Assembly (NCBI GenBank): GCA_017590115.1
Contig: JAGGNK010006448.1
Span: 9,286,099-9,350,098 of the forward strand
Reading direction: 5' to 3'
Source of the DNA: Montifringilla adamsi
Lineage: Eukaryota; Chordata; Aves; Passeriformes; Passeridae
Length of the DNA stretch: 64,000 nt
Shown: piece by piece, positions 1-13,253 of the stretch
Numbering within the stretch: the stretch's first letter is position 1
Layout: every line of letters begins with the position of its first letter
Translations under genes and position numbers: made by a program
The notes under the pieces: model-generated
What the model was told of the DNA's origin: nothing
The model's input: the letters and a program-made list of their open reading frames with translations, nothing else
The model's database searches: none

Positions 1-3000
1 AAATCCGTGAAAAACAATGCTCTCGATGAAACTTGATGACAAGAAACTGGGACATCTAGACTTCCAAGGCAACAATATTTCAGAATAAATTTCTCAAGAA
101 GAGATGGATTGTAACCTGTCTTCCTCTCTTTTGACAAAATTGGTGAGACAGAATTTTTCAGCTTTTGAGTGGGGTTTCTAGTCAGCACATAAACTGCCTA
201 TTACAAGTGGCCTCTGTATTGGAATGCTTTCTTAAAGTGACTGGATTCTTCCAAAAATCAATTTTTAAGCTTTATGGGAATTTGAACTCTCAACAATCTA
301 GTCCAGTCAATACCAGCAGGATGTCCCAGAAAGCCTCCAAAATGTGTTGTTCTACTGTGGTACATTCTAAGAAAACTGCAGCAAATGACATTTAAACTAA
401 TGCTAGTGTGGAAAAGGACAAGAGTTCAAAACTGTAATTAATATAATATGGCTAGTGTCACTTTCTTTAAAGATTTATAAGAGAGGTTGTTCCTCCACAT
501 GGTTCCTCCTCTATCTTTCCAATAAAATTTTGCCTAAACTGGAAATTAGAAATAATTTAAATTCATTGTTAGCAAAATGTAACCTGGGAAATGTGTAAAT
601 GCTGATAATTTCTGTGTCATTCCTACAGTGTCTCTAAAATAAAACAATAAAAGCTGCAGAACTTTAAATGCCTCGGTAATGGGTCTTTTCTTTTTGATCT
701 CAATAAATTTGTTTCAGGTTAAAAACATTGAATTGTGATTTTGGTTTTTAAAGACTATTTTAATGATGCTTTTTCTACTATACATAGACTGGTTTTCTTT
801 CTTTTCTTTTTTAATCAGATTGCTTCATTTCAGTGTTTCTTCAGAGTACAAGAAAGCTATATTTTATTATGTTCAGGAAAAATACATTCAGTCTTTTCAG
901 ATAAGTGGCTTATAAGTGGAAAAAAGGAGCGGGATTAAAGAAAAAAATACCAACGACAAGGAAAGGGAATGCATACTAAGTGGTCTTCCACCACACAAGA
1001 GATAGAAGAAATCTCCAAAACCTGCATATCATGGAAGCAATAATGCAAACAAGAGAAAAGTGAACAACAGCAGAGTACATAAATGTCTTGAGTAGATACA
1101 AATACTGAGAAATTAAAGAAATGTTCTTTTAGAAGAGGCTGAATTATAGGTGCTATTCATATTTGTATTTATCTCTGAAGAGAGCTTACTGGAAAGGCAA
1201 AGTAAGAGTGAGGAGCAGGGAGGGTAATATAAGAACTCAGACTGTTATAATAACTGTTCAGGTGGTTAAGAGAAAAGTCTGTAGAGGAAAAAATGTGAGG
1301 TTCTAGTGGTGGAAAATTCTGAAAACAGTTGAAATTACTCTAAACCTTAATCAGGGCTATTATGTACCACCACTATAAAGTTACAGAGAAGACTTCTGAA
1401 TTATTAAATGTTTCAAAGTATTTGGACTAATTTTTGAACAAACATCTATGCTGGCTATATGCTGACTGTTACAAAGATATAAAACAAGATTATAATCTAT
1501 AGAGACATACAAAATGCATGCTTCTACCTTCAGATAAATCACATTTCTAGGAGGCCCCTTTAAAAAAAAAATAGTTGCCATTTTGTAGGTAACAGGGACA
1601 TGATATCTTAGAGCAGATACAATCTATCAGTCCCTAGATTACAATAATTCCCTGATTAATTTGATAGCAGGGCTCAAGCACACAAAATAAGGAACAGGGA
1701 GGGTTACTGATTGCTTATCCTCTCCCCATACACCCAACACCATTTAAAGAAGACAGACTTGGGTATGTCCATGCTTATGTCATCCACTTACTAACGCCTA
1801 CTGGACTGTCCTTTATCATCCTGTCAATGCTTGGAAAGAAAGTCATACAAGTTTTCAACTGGAAATATCTCCAGCATCATCAGAGTTATAAGGGGCTATC
1901 TACAGCAATAAGTAGTAAAAGAGCAAGGGATAATCCTAAGCAAAGTGAGACCATCTGATTTGTACCCATATTGCTTAGATTTTGCCCTGTAGGCAAATGT
2001 TACTTTGAAGAGAGCCAGTCCTGCCCAAATCCAGGGAGCAAGCTGACATTTTAGCAGTGAAGGCAGTAATGGCTCCTGTCCCTGACAATTCTTTATCTAG
2101 TAACACATACATACTCTGTTGAGGGCAAACCATTTGCCTTATAATATTTCATCTAACCGAAGGAAGCCTGTAAACAACCTCTTTAATAGTTCAGCTGTGC
2201 TGTAACACACAGTGCTATTCGCTCCTCTTAAAATCATAGTTCCATAACAGCTGCTTGTCCTTCATTTCAATGTACAACAGTTTACAAGTCCATTCTTTTC
2301 AGACCTGTATCACATCAATGAATTTGTAACTAGCAGAAAAGGAGACCAGAGGATTTATATTTGAAGATACTGGAACCATAAGTTGATTCAAACTACAGGA
2401 AGATGAAGAACAGGATCCATACACTACACCCATCAGAGCTAGGTAGTAAGTTGTGCTATGGTATAGAATTAGTGGCTTTGAAAAATTCAAGTGTCAGTAT
2501 TTCAGTATAGCTGAAATATAAAACTCTGTCTTATGTGATAGAAGGAAAGTGTGGAAACAGACTTTCTTTTATGAGATTTTTCTAGATTTTAAAATGGACA
2601 CAAAAGTTCTGACATTGGACAGCACTAAAGTAATCTTCAAGCATAGCATCCTTATCTCAAGAAGCAAAGTGTGCTATACTGTAAAGACAGTGTCAGGCTT
2701 AATAAGTTGACCTTATTAATATTTAAAGAGACAGTTTTATTTATGCATTTATTTTTTCATGGAAAAAGACTTTTTAAGTTTTATCTGCAATTCACCTATA
2801 TCATCGACATAGCTATAGTTTAAGTTCAAATATTTTACCCAACAAAACATTTTCTCTGAACTAATATATACTTCTCCACACAGTACAAAGTACAGTTGCC
2901 TCCATTCTTTTCAATTCCAGTTCTCTGTATCACATGATTAATGTACTAAAGTATTGGCCAAGACTCAGAATCTTGCTTTATAAGTTCAGCTTGAATGTTT

Positions 3001-4387
3001 TAACATAATGTTGTTTATATTACAAGTGTCCGAGAACAAAAAAAAGATTCATTATTACCCATTTTTAAAACAAAGCTTGAAGATTTCTTTTTCTTTGTAG
3101 CCACCCTTATTCATTTCATTGTAAGCAAAGTTTCAATTTTGTTTACAACAATCATCCCACGATCTTCAGACAGATTATTCTTTTCAATAAATTATCCATA
3201 AAATCAAGTGGTTTTGGGATTGAGGACTGAGTCTGTGCTTTTTTGACAATTACTTTCCTTGTCTTCTTGATCTAGTCTTTGTTTAGTCGTGTCTACTAAT
3301 TCAATGTTTAACAGGTATTTTTTTCCGATCTGTTTTATATTTCCTCACAATAAATATACAAATATATAAAAGCAAGTTTCTAACTTGACAAGAAAGTTGA
3401 ATTTCACAATGTCTTAAAAATATAATGGATTTTACTACCTGTCCATATAAAATATGAAAGAAAAGCAATTCAATTACATCTCCATCCCAGATGAAAGTTG
3501 GGGGAGGGGAAAACAATGTCATACACATTATTAAAGAGATTTCATCACTGCAGATTTAATGAAAGATGCACCAAACTGAACCCTAGCATTTCATTACTTA
3601 CAAAAAGCTCCATATTCTTACATGAGGCAAATCAATGAGACTTAGACAGTCAATAATGCTGCAGCTTTAAAAAGTCTAGAGGAACAAAATGACTTTTGTT
3701 CACTACAGACATATACATAACAATGGCTTTTATCAATATTGTATTAATCTGTGCTTAAAAGGAATTCATTTCCCAAAGTGATAAGAAAAGTGATCATTTT
3801 CTATCAAGAGTGAAAACATAATAAAATGAGAGAGAAAACACGTACTGCTAAAAAACCACCCTTTTTTTGGCTGCAAAGCAGCCTTCTTGAACAGAAAACT
3901 CAGTTAAGGATATTTGTGGGATAGGGACCAAATTTGTTGTATCTGTTGTGAGCATCTCTTTTTTCTCTTTTTATAAAGAGCGTGTAGAGCGTGTGTACAA
4001 ATATTCAGTACACAAAATACTTGGTAAAATTCTTATTTTAAAGAGAACAAGCTGAGAGACTTGAAATTCTTCTTGCACTCTGTGCTTCAGCTAGATTCTT
4101 CTGTAATAGTAGAAAAAGCCATAGTAAGTCCACAGGGAGCATTTTTTAGGACGACAGAAAAATCTCTTAAAAATTTAGGTCATACCATGGAAACAATGTA
4201 CAACTAAAGTGTTGATTCTTAACAGAAAAAAAATTTCATTTTTCAGGAGCAAGTAAATAACAAATACTCAAAGAGACAAATAAGGGTATCTTAATAACAC
4301 TAATGGAGAGATATTTAATCTCTTTGCCTCTGTATATAAAGTATTATAAATAAAGCTAGAAATTAAACTTCAAGCAAGCTATTCTTA
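1..4387. other. AT-rich non-coding sequence, no gene seen
   Basis: The stretch is unique-looking, AT-rich DNA with stop codons in all frames. The longest open frames are about 75 codons and have no recognisable domain, no paired splice sites and no coding-like composition. AATAAA-type hexamers near 521, 640 and 703 are what AT-rich DNA gives by chance and are not tied to a gene. I recognise no repeat family here. It may be intronic or intergenic. Confidence 0.6.
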
Positions 4388-4680
4388 TTCCCCCCCCCCA
4401 TCCCCTCTGGGGAGAGAGGGACAGAGTCAGAGACTATGGGTTGAAATAACCATTTACTGAAATGCAATGGAATATTGCACAGAGCAACAATATTGACAAC
4501 AAAAGTATACAAAACAGATAGTGCTTTACACGAGGAAGGTGTTCACCACCTTGACTCAGTTCCCAGAGTCAGAGACAATAAAAAACAGTGATGGACAGAA
4601 CCCTGGAAAGCTGGATCGTCTGCATTGCACAGCACCACCTGCTTCTGGAGCACTCCGCTGCTCTGGTTCGATTGAGATGT
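4388..4680 (-). repeat. probable endogenous retrovirus LTR fragment
   Basis: The stretch begins with a C9 run, then has a segment reading as the complement of an LTR R/U5 region. The part around 4439-4470, where a short GGTTGAAATAACC-like motif precedes an AT-rich run, resembles the start of several avian ERV LTRs read in reverse. GC-richer sequence follows to about 4680. I could not fix either terminus, found no target-site duplication, and see no internal retroviral coding sequence beside it. It would be a solo or truncated LTR. The family is unassigned; a unique GC-richer block remains possible. Confidence 0.4.
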
Positions 4681-5656
4681 GGAAATCAATATGAAGGGCA
4701 GTTCCTGTAGTAGCCACTATGTCAGATATTATGGCATTTCATATCCAGAGAAATAGATCCTCTCAAAACATTTATTCTGTAACTTGAGAATGATACAGTA
4801 TAAGATTAAATCCAGAGGATAGGAAGCTAGACTTCCTTTTGAATAAACTAAAGAGAGTGGCAAAGAGTTTTAGCACTTCTAAATCTTATCTTGTCATCAA
4901 TTAATCAATACTGCCAGGATTATTCTTAACAAAACCTTTTAAGCACACTGGATTACTGAACGTCTTAACCTGTGGGGCTCATTGAGTACACCTTGTGTCC
5001 AGACAAGAGTGTAAGATTGCATTCTTCTTCAGCAGCCTTGTTTAATTGTTAATTGTATGGAAAATTTGGGTTCTTAAACATTGACACCTGAGGTGAAACA
5101 GGTAATCAGTACACAGACATGATTTATTCCTAACAGTAAAGTCTTCCCACTACCCACTTATCCACTACTTCATACATTAGACTGGCAACTTTTCTGGTTC
5201 TCCATATTTAGGAATTAAAAGTCACTTTAATTTTATATGATCTTATTTCTTGGCAAAAGTTTTATGCCTGTAAATTTTATCCCTATTTTCAGATCCCTGA
5301 TTTATTTCTTACACTTGATAAAACAACTGTCTTCACAAACTGAGGAAAACTGCAAAATGTTGTCAGGATATTCCTTCCTCCTTTGGGAGCTTGGTAAGCA
5401 ACCATGTTCTATTGAACCCATTCTCTCAAAATTACAGGATGGTTTACAGAGAATAAATCAATTGTAAATTCTTAAATAGTGCTAAAGCTTCTTCCTAAAC
5501 TAGCAAGACAAGCCAACATAGCAAATTCCCCTCATTTGATCTGCAGTTTCTACACCCAGACCATCCACTACATTCCAGTTTCTGTATTTTATTCAGTGAA
5601 ATCATTACTTTTTCCTCATTGTCACCTGTTTTCTTCTCTCATCTACGTTTAAATTG
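4681..5656. other. non-coding sequence, no gene seen
   Basis: This is AT-rich sequence with one 76-codon open frame (5237-5467) that has no recognisable motif. I see no repeat, RNA gene or regulatory site that can be supported. Confidence 0.5.
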
Positions 5657-5836
5657 ACTGTTAGGAAGAAATTCCTTACTGTGAGGCACTGGAAGAGACT
5701 TCACAGAGGAGTTGTGTTCAAGGCTGGAAATCTGATCAACCTGATCTAGTGGAAGGTGTCCCTGCCCATGGCAGGGAAGCTGGAACTAGATGGTCTTTAA
5801 GATTCCTTCCAACCCAGGCCATTCTATGATTCTATA
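5657..5836 (+). mobile_element. CR1 LINE, 3' end fragment
   Basis: This reads as the 3' untranslated end of a CR1 non-LTR retrotransposon in the sense direction. It has the conserved series seen across avian CR1 copies: a TTAGGAAGAAATTC opening, a GTGAGGCACTGGAAGAG block, TAGTGGAAGGTGTCCCTGCC, GGAACTAGATGGTCTTTAAG, and a terminal tandem ATTCTATG/ATTCTAT at 5821-5835 in place of poly-A. The copy is 5'-truncated to about 180 bp, as is usual for CR1. It carries no coding sequence and is not mobile by itself. Confidence 0.95.
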
Positions 5837-6415
5837 GAAATCTCTTTTTATAACACTTCTACCAAAGGTTTGGGAAGGGTGCAGCTGAATATGTTCTTTA
5901 CTGGATCTGGGTCTTGAACTTTTGCTTTAATATGGAGATATCTATTCTTTCACATTTCTTTTTTTTTCCCCCCTCATTTATATCAAAAAGTTCTTTGAGG
6001 CATAAGCATTTCCTCTAAAAAGAAGCAAAGCCCAGTGAGAATCACAACATCTGCCAGGGCTTATACATGCTGTTATACACCATTTAGTTAACACTAATTG
6101 TAACCAGTCCATGAAGCTCAGTCATTGATTGATGAAATTAATGGTCAATTTCTGGCTGATACTAACTGAAGCAGTAGGATTCATATATATCTCTCCAACT
6201 AAAAAACTAATGAATCACAGGTCACAGCTGCATTGCTACTACATGCTTAACAAAAATGTATTGTTAACAGGACAACCGGGGAATGTAAGGGATGGCTGCT
6301 TTTTGCTACCCACCTCTTTTTGAAGAACAGCCAGGGCACTTGAAGGGCAGTAAATTGGCCTGTTCCCTCCTTACAACAAATCTTTTTTTGTCAATGGTAC
6401 TTGAAGATAGCCCGC
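5837..6415. other. non-coding sequence between CR1 and LTR
   Basis: AT-rich sequence with a short T/C run near 5960. Open frames do not exceed 64 codons before the LTR. Nothing recognisable. Confidence 0.5.
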
Positions 6416-6958
6416 TGTTGTGGTTTAACCCCAGCTGGCAACCAAGCACCATAGAGCCGCTCACTCACGCCCTCCACCAACAGGACTGGGGAGCAAATCA
6501 GAAGAATAAAAGGGGAAAAGCTGATGGGTTGAGATTAAGACAGTTTAATAGGAAAAGCAAAACTCATGCATGCAAGCAAAGTAAAACAGGAAATTAATTC
6601 ACCATTTCCCATGGCAGGCAGGTGTTCAGCCGTCTCCAGAACTGGGCTGTGACAGTTACTTGAGAAGACAAATGCCACCACTCTGAATGTTCCCTCCTTC
6701 CTTCTTCCCCAGGCTTTATATGCTGAAAATGATGCCATAAAGTCTGGGAGATCCCTTCAGTCAGATGCAGTGACATGTCCCAGCTGTGTCTCTCCCAACT
6801 CCTTGGTGGGATGTAAGAGAAAGAGAAAAGGCCTTTACACTGTATAAGCACTGCTCAGCAGCAACAAAACCATCCCTGTGCTATCAACACTGTTTTCAGC
6901 ACAACTCCAAAAGACAACTGTGAAGGAAATTTACTCTACCCCAGACAAAATTAGCACA
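6416..6958 (-). mobile_element. solo LTR of an avian ERVL-like element
   Basis: On the minus strand this is an LTR with TG...CA termini: the 5' end lies at 6958 (reverse complement TGTGCTAATTTTG) and the 3' end at 6416 (plus strand TGTTGTGGTTTAACCCC). The order of blocks matches a common avian ERV LTR, including a TATA-like segment (reverse of CTTTATATGCTGA at 6713-6725) and an R/U5 block with the reverse of TTGAGATTAAGACAG (6529-6543). The flanks are CCCGC (6411-6415) and CCCAC (6959-6963), a 5-bp duplication with one difference that fits CpG decay. No gag-pol lies beside it, so it is a solo LTR left by recombination. Open frames inside it are incidental. Confidence 0.9.
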
Positions 6959-8845
6959 CCCACAAAGTTGATTTCCTGCATCTGGTCTCTGTCTGCACAG
7001 AGACTGCCCATAATTTTGCTGGGGGCAGCTCTCCACTTCTGCAGAGATGGCCTATGGCAGTGCACATAACAAAAGCACTTTTGCTTCAGTCTTTTTAATG
7101 CCTATAGAGATTCTGAGCATTGGTCTAGAAGGCTTCACTTGCATATTTTCAAACATAAGTGACTCTTCTCCATTAGCTTTCTTACAAAGAAGCATATGTA
7201 CAAATCTTTCTTGCATAAGACAACTTGAAAGGTGATGTGGGATCACAGCATTTCTTAGTCATGTCTAATAAGGAGTTACCAGCATTGTCTGTTTAATTTT
7301 TATCAGGTGTTCTTGGAATTTCTCTGTGCAAGCTAAACCTCTTCAGTAAATAAGTGTCATTAAATAAAAGTTTTGAATACATTTAGAAGTTTTGTTTCCC
7401 AACTCCAGTTAATACAATTAAGGAAGTAAATAATTCTGCCTGGCTATATGCTTCCTGAGGATGAACAATTGGTGAAACTGATTATTTAGTGAATTCACTT
7501 TTTTTTAACCTGCAAAATGATTCCTGGTCTTTCCAGAGTCAGTCTTAATGGATTGAGCAAGAAGCATGTACACTATAATTTTTCACTATATTATAATAAA
7601 GTGAACTTTTTCTAAATGTCACCATTTAAATTTCATGGGGCATGAAATCTACTTTTGAAATGAAAATTAAAGCCCTTTCCCAAATAAAAAGTCTAATCTT
7701 GTAGCCAAAAACACTTCATATTTCCTGACATTATTAACTTTAGAGGGCTGCCTGTAAGAAGATAAAACTATCTGACATATTAAAACTGAATTTCCTTTAT
7801 ATAATTATGTTACAGAATATCTTAAATATAAGGTTCTAAGACTAATATTAATGTGAATTTAGCAGTATTTTCATTTACTAATACTAAATCTAAATGCCCT
7901 TCATTTAAACATGATAATGGTAATATAAATACTAACATATTAGTTCTGAAGAAAACTATTTTTGGACTTAAAATGGTGCTTAATGTCAAAAAAAGATAAC
8001 ATTGCAGTAATCTCAAGGAAGCTCAACATTAAATATACTCACTTGCTGTTGAAGTTATAATACACACTGTATTTTCTGTTTGAAAAGGTGAACAGAGATT
8101 TTTATCACATTCTAAACAGTTGTAATAGCACTCATACTTTATAGCAATCCATAATTAATTTATTCATTATTGTGACAACTAAAGCCAAAGGTTTTTGCAG
8201 TGATTTAAGAAAAAACATATAAACAGAACTGAAGATTTTCAAATGTTCTCAGCTCAGAGTTTCTAAAATCAAAACTAGTTGGGAAAAAAAAGAAATCCAT
8301 AAAACACTTACCAAAAAAACCCCATAATATGTCTTAGGAGGCTGTTAGGTCTTGATAAAAAAAATTCCTTTTCTTAGTTTGATTGTTGAACATTAGACTT
8401 GGTGCCATTTCCATTTCAACAGTCTGTGTTATAAGCAGAACAATATGATAGACAGATGTATAAAAATAAAGTTCACCTTTTATATCAGTATAGCGTTCTC
8501 CCTTGATACAGAACAAATACTGAAGACTTTGATCCTGTGTTATTTAATATCTTATTTTACCATAAAGCCCAGACATATATTCGAAGATAAAACATCTTGA
8601 GAAAATAAGCATGAAATATCAACTGTGTTCACAACTTCTTTATAATGGAAAAGTTATCAACTTTTTTCATAGGTATCAATAAAATGTGCTTTCAGATGTT
8701 TAATTCAAAAGGAAAAATAAATCTAATGGCTCAGACACTGGGCTCAATTTTGAAATCCCTGTTTTAATTTCTGAATTCAGAACTCCTCTCAATATTATCA
8801 TCATCTAATCTACAGTGAATTTTACCACTCTCCCAAGAACTGGAC
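6959..8845. other. AT-rich non-coding sequence
   Basis: After the LTR duplication comes about 1.9 kb of AT-rich sequence. Open frames here are 60 to 64 codons and show no domain. No repeat family recognised. Confidence 0.5.
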
Positions 8846-9287
8846 CTATATCAGTTCCTTCTCATTCCAGCTGAGAGATCTGTGCTTCCTCTGACCTTTT
8901 AAACTTGCAAATCTTCTGTTCACCTTTTCTTGCAGGTAATGCATCTTCCACAGATTTGTCCAAGATAAAGCTGCACTCAAACCAATCTGTTGGCACCAGG
9001 TGCAGCAGTCAAAAAAACTGCTGCCAACCAAAGATGTTTTTTAATCTCAGTTGTATCTCTTGCCTTGAGTGTAATGGGATCCATCCCCATTCAATGCTGC
9101 AAGTCTCCTGTAAAAACTTGTTCAGCTTCATTTTCCTCTGGGGCAAAGGGCAGATGACACATGCTAGCACCAGTGCTAGCACCGTGGCACACCACAAGAG
9201 GAAGTGCACAGTGGCACAGGGAGCACAGTCCACAGCTGGGATTCCCCTGGCTACCCCCAAAGCACGGAGCTGGGTGTACTGTGACAT
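8846..9287 (-). other. unexplained coding-like stretch, two overlapping minus frames
   Basis: Two minus-strand open frames overlap: 9287-9009 (92 codons) and 9031-8846 (61 codons), in different frames, so one indel would join them. The upstream frame has a hydrophobic run (VHFLLWCATVLALVLACVI) that could span a membrane, followed by a basic segment. The GC content is above that of its surroundings. An opposing plus-strand frame of 129 codons (8905-9294) is also open, which warns that low stop density may be compositional. I do not recognise a family. It could be a decayed retrocopy, a retroviral remnant or chance; there is no poly-A tail or flanking duplication to support a retrocopy. Confidence 0.2.
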
Positions 9288-12200
9288 GGGCTGAGCATGA
9301 AAAGCAGAGAGCTGGTTGGTCCTGCTACCCCTTTTCTCCTATAATTTCATGCATGAGGTGATTTGTGAGACTTTATTCTGTAACTGTTTGCTTTGACCCT
9401 CCTTTGCATTATGAAATTGAAAGAGATGCTTAGTGCTGAAAAAACAAGTTCAGTTACAGCACTGCTGAGTCCCCATATTTCCATGCACCTGTGCTGTAGA
9501 GCTCAGTGTTGTCAAGTGCCCAAAGTTCACAGAAACAAGCCTGTGGCAGCACAGCCTGAGAATGAAAAGGAATAAAAAAGAGAAAGTAGCAATGCCCTTT
9601 AACCTTGGTCAGAGTAATTTTGGGATGTTTCAATAGAAAACCTTTAAATATCCTCCTTGAGCTAGTACTGTCACGATAACTTGAGTAATTTATACTGTTC
9701 TTCTTTTGTGTAATAGTGTTCTCTTAAATTTCAAGTGTGTTATACACAGGGATGCACAGGCACACACATACCCCTACCACAAAATATTTTTTTTTGACAT
9801 TCCCACTAGATAAAACGCACTGGAGTCACTGCCTCTTACAGACAACACCCAATTGCAGTTGCCAGCTATAAAAGAGCATTAGTGATCTCTGTGAGAGTTC
9901 CTTATCTAATTCCAACTAAAAAAAAATTAAAAAGCATAAAATCATCTTTATCAGCTGTTTAAACTGTACTATATTTGACATGATTTAGGCAAGGACTGTT
10001 CACATGATCCCTTGTACCATCTGAAGCTTCTGTTGTCTTTAGGTATCAAAATCTTGAAGCTCTCAAGGATAGGTTTAAGCATAATTAACTTCAGACATGA
10101 AAAGGTTGCATTCAAATCTGAAGCCAAAGGCTCCTTTACTTGGAGAAAGACACAGTCCTAGACAATTCAAGGGGCATATCTTAAACACTCCTTAGGAATG
10201 AATCATCCTTAGGAGGTGCATAATTTTCTTACTTGGCTGACAAGGGAGTCTAGGCTGACTAGATCATAGTTCAGCATCTGACTTTCAGGTGTTTAACAGA
10301 GGACAGAGGAAGCCAAACACATTTTTCCGTGGGTTTCGTTGTCACTATGAATTGTTACAACAGAGCCACCTAAGTTTCCTGCCATTAACAATCTTAGAGA
10401 CAAAGGTTATCATCTATTAAAGAAAAACATTTTGTCCAATATCCTTCAAGATTTCTTATGTGAATCCGATATTTGAAGCCTGCCATATGTGCAGACACCA
10501 GATGTCCTTTTCAACTGCCAGATAAAGTAATAAAAGACAGCAAGGAATATGGAAAGCCATTGTACCTGAATGCTGCAAACCTGCAGGAAATGTGAAGTTT
10601 TTCCTACTGCAATACGCACCAAAAAAGCATGTGGCATGCCACAGCATATCTGTAAAGAACAGTGGACAAGAAAGTGTTTTGAAGATGTCAGATCAAGGAA
10701 AGCACATTCATTCCTATTTTATTGGAAGCATTTTCAAATTACAGTGCTGTCTCACTGTCATGAACATAAAGCTGTGACTTCCTTTGGTTTTCTATATCAC
10801 TTCATGCAGATTTTCTAAAAATGCTTATGAGACAAATGTTTTCAGAGACTAGCCCCACCACAGAAGCTCCAAAGGAGCTTTCATGCAGGCTAAAAACAAG
10901 ATCTCATTTGAGCAGCGCTGACTTTTATCACCTTTATTACCTATTGTCTTTTCTCTTGCAATCAATATTGTGAATGTCTATGCAAATGAAACATTTTCAG
11001 TGCTGAGCTCAGATGTGTATCCTGCAGGAGGCCACTGTACAAGTCTTACCCAACCTATACAGACTGCTGCATTTTGCTTTTGAAACGTGTCTTTCAACCT
11101 GCAACTTGCCCAGACCACACTGAATAAGGAAGTGAAATTAAAGCAATATTTTACCTGAGTCCAGAAAACTTTCACTCAATCTTGAGAATAATAGATTATT
11201 TCTAATCTGATATAAAAATTATCACAAAATGCTGCAATTGTTTGTTTTCAAGGGCATGGTAGAAATGAAAAGGGAAAAAAAAAACAGAGACAGACCTTGC
11301 AAAATAAGCAAATAAACAGATCAAACTTGAAGTTTCTTTAAACCTTCTGAGAGGACTTTCTATGGGACTGAGAAAGGAAATACTTCTTGATTTATATTTT
11401 GGAGGATGTGGTTCCATTTCCTCTCTTATATTATGAGGAGTCAGAAAAACAACTTAGCTTCTATGACCAACCTGTGATGAGGGATCTTGTTTTCATTAGG
11501 CATGACTTGTATCTAAGATCCTAAATCACTACTGTTTCATACTATGCTTCTGAATACGTTACCATAAAGGTATTATTATTCAAGTTTAAATCACTTTTTC
11601 CATGTTCTCTAAGAACACAAAAGGTCTGACAAAAGTTGCTAACTTGCCAAATAACCACACTGAGTTAGATCCTCCACAAGCTCACTCAGTTCCAATGAAC
11701 TCATATTGTGTCACTTGAGTATAAGATAAGAACTTTTCAAGGTGGGGTTTTTTTGACAGTATTTCTTGGGGTTTTTTTCTATCATCTGATTGAAGACCTA
11801 ACTGCTGAAAACTGTTAGCTATTGTACCAATGGATTTTTATAGCTAGTCAAACTAAAATCAAATTACTGAATGAATGTATTTTCAAGTGAGTAAATTAGA
11901 AACCACATTAACAATTATCCCCTATATTCTGGAACAACACCAAAAAGACAGAACTAAAGCTCTACTAAAGCCAGAGTGATTTGTATTTTTGAAATAATGG
12001 CATTAGTCAACTAAAACAAGAATTAATCTTGTACTACCTAAAAGTATACCTCTCCTGATCAAATCACACCAACAGCTTCTTATTTTTTACATCTGTTTAT
12101 ACTGAAAGAGAGGCTTAATCTGTTGCCGGGTGTTTTTGTAAAGCCTGGCAAAATGAGGCTGTGAGCTCAGCTGGGGACTCCAAATGTTCTTGAAATATTT

Positions 12201-12867
12201 TTCAACATATCATGATCATAATCATTGATAACAATAATAACAGGAAATAAATGATGACAGTGGGAGCTCTATACATGTAAGAACTCAGTAAAGCATTGCA
12301 AAACATACTTATAATTTATTATTACAATTACAATGATTACTAATAGCAAGGATAGTTATAACTAAAAATAGTAATATTAATAGCAACTAATTGTAACAGT
12401 AAGCAAGACAGTATCTCTTGATGCAACTTTTATAGAAGATTTATAAATATTTCTGCTGAAACCTAAAATAAAACTCCTTTTAAACTTCGAGGAGTTGGAC
12501 TTGATGCCTAAGAAGATTTGTGTATGCTGAAGTCTTCAACAGCTGCTTAAAATTAAATACCAAGAATTTAAGGGTCTCCTTAACACTAATATCATAATTT
12601 ACAAGGCAACAGAGGGAAATCAACTGTCACCTAAAGACCCTTATAAAATACCATTACAGAATTCCAAACTGAAGAATACTCTGCAGGCTTCTACATGTAT
12701 CTATTCTGACTTGTGTTTTACAACCAATTTCATCTTGTGCAAAAAGCAGCTTATACACTGAGAGTTCATGTAATTGTTCCTTCTTCCTTAAATAAAGCCC
12801 ATAATTTAGAATAACTATATGGAAATTCTAGCTTTATATATCTGCCAAAAGCCCAGGAAGACTATCA
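9288..12867. other. non-coding sequence, no gene seen
   Basis: About 3.6 kb of mostly AT-rich unique sequence. Open frames reach 82 codons (10570-10818) without recognisable motifs. I see no transposon ends or RNA genes. Confidence 0.5.
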
Positions 12868-12973
12868 GTTCCTAGAGAGAGACAAGTTGTGACTGCCCCA
12901 GCCTTGAAATGGTTTAAAACCAGGTTGAATGGAACACTGGCAACCTGGTTTAATGGAAGGTGTTCCTGCCTGT
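12868..12973 (+). mobile_element. CR1 LINE 3' end, left half (split by an LTR)
   Basis: This is the left part of a CR1 3' end in sense direction. It contains a decayed GCCCCAGCCTTGAAATGG segment, CCAGGTTGAATGGAACACTGG, CAACCTGGTTTAATGGAAGG and TGTTCCTGCC, in the order found in avian CR1. It stops at the left copy of the 5-bp target site CCTGT (12969-12973) where an LTR has inserted, and resumes at 13254. Confidence 0.85.
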
Positions 12974-13253
12974 TGTCATTTTATGAAAAAAGCTCCATAC
13001 ATTCTTGGTCATTTCTTATGGGCAGCTCCTCATACTACTAACTCCTTCTTCCTCACAGCACAGCCAACAAACTCCATCTAACTTCCCAACCAGCCAACCT
13101 ACTCTTTTACAATACACATCCTAATTTTATCTAGCTGTGGCCTATTAAGGGCAGACCTGTTCCTAATTCTTGGTAATTAGCACAGCTGTAACTCCTTAGG
13201 GGTGAGATTACCTTCATCACTATCTCTATTCTCCTACATTCCATCCATCCACA
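12974..13253 (-). mobile_element. 280-bp solo LTR nested in a CR1 element
   Basis: The element starts with TG (TGTCATTTTATG) and ends with CA (CATCCACACA). It is flanked on both sides by CCTGT (12969-12973 and 13254-13258), a perfect 5-bp target-site duplication. The CR1 3' end is interrupted exactly at these points. The minus strand is favoured as the sense strand because it then carries a TATA-like TGTAAAAGAGTAGG in the middle and an LTR-like order of blocks; orientation is an inference. There is no internal coding region, so it is a solo LTR. The 5-bp duplication fits ERVL-like integration better than the 6 bp usual for ERVK, but the family is not settled. Confidence 0.85.
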
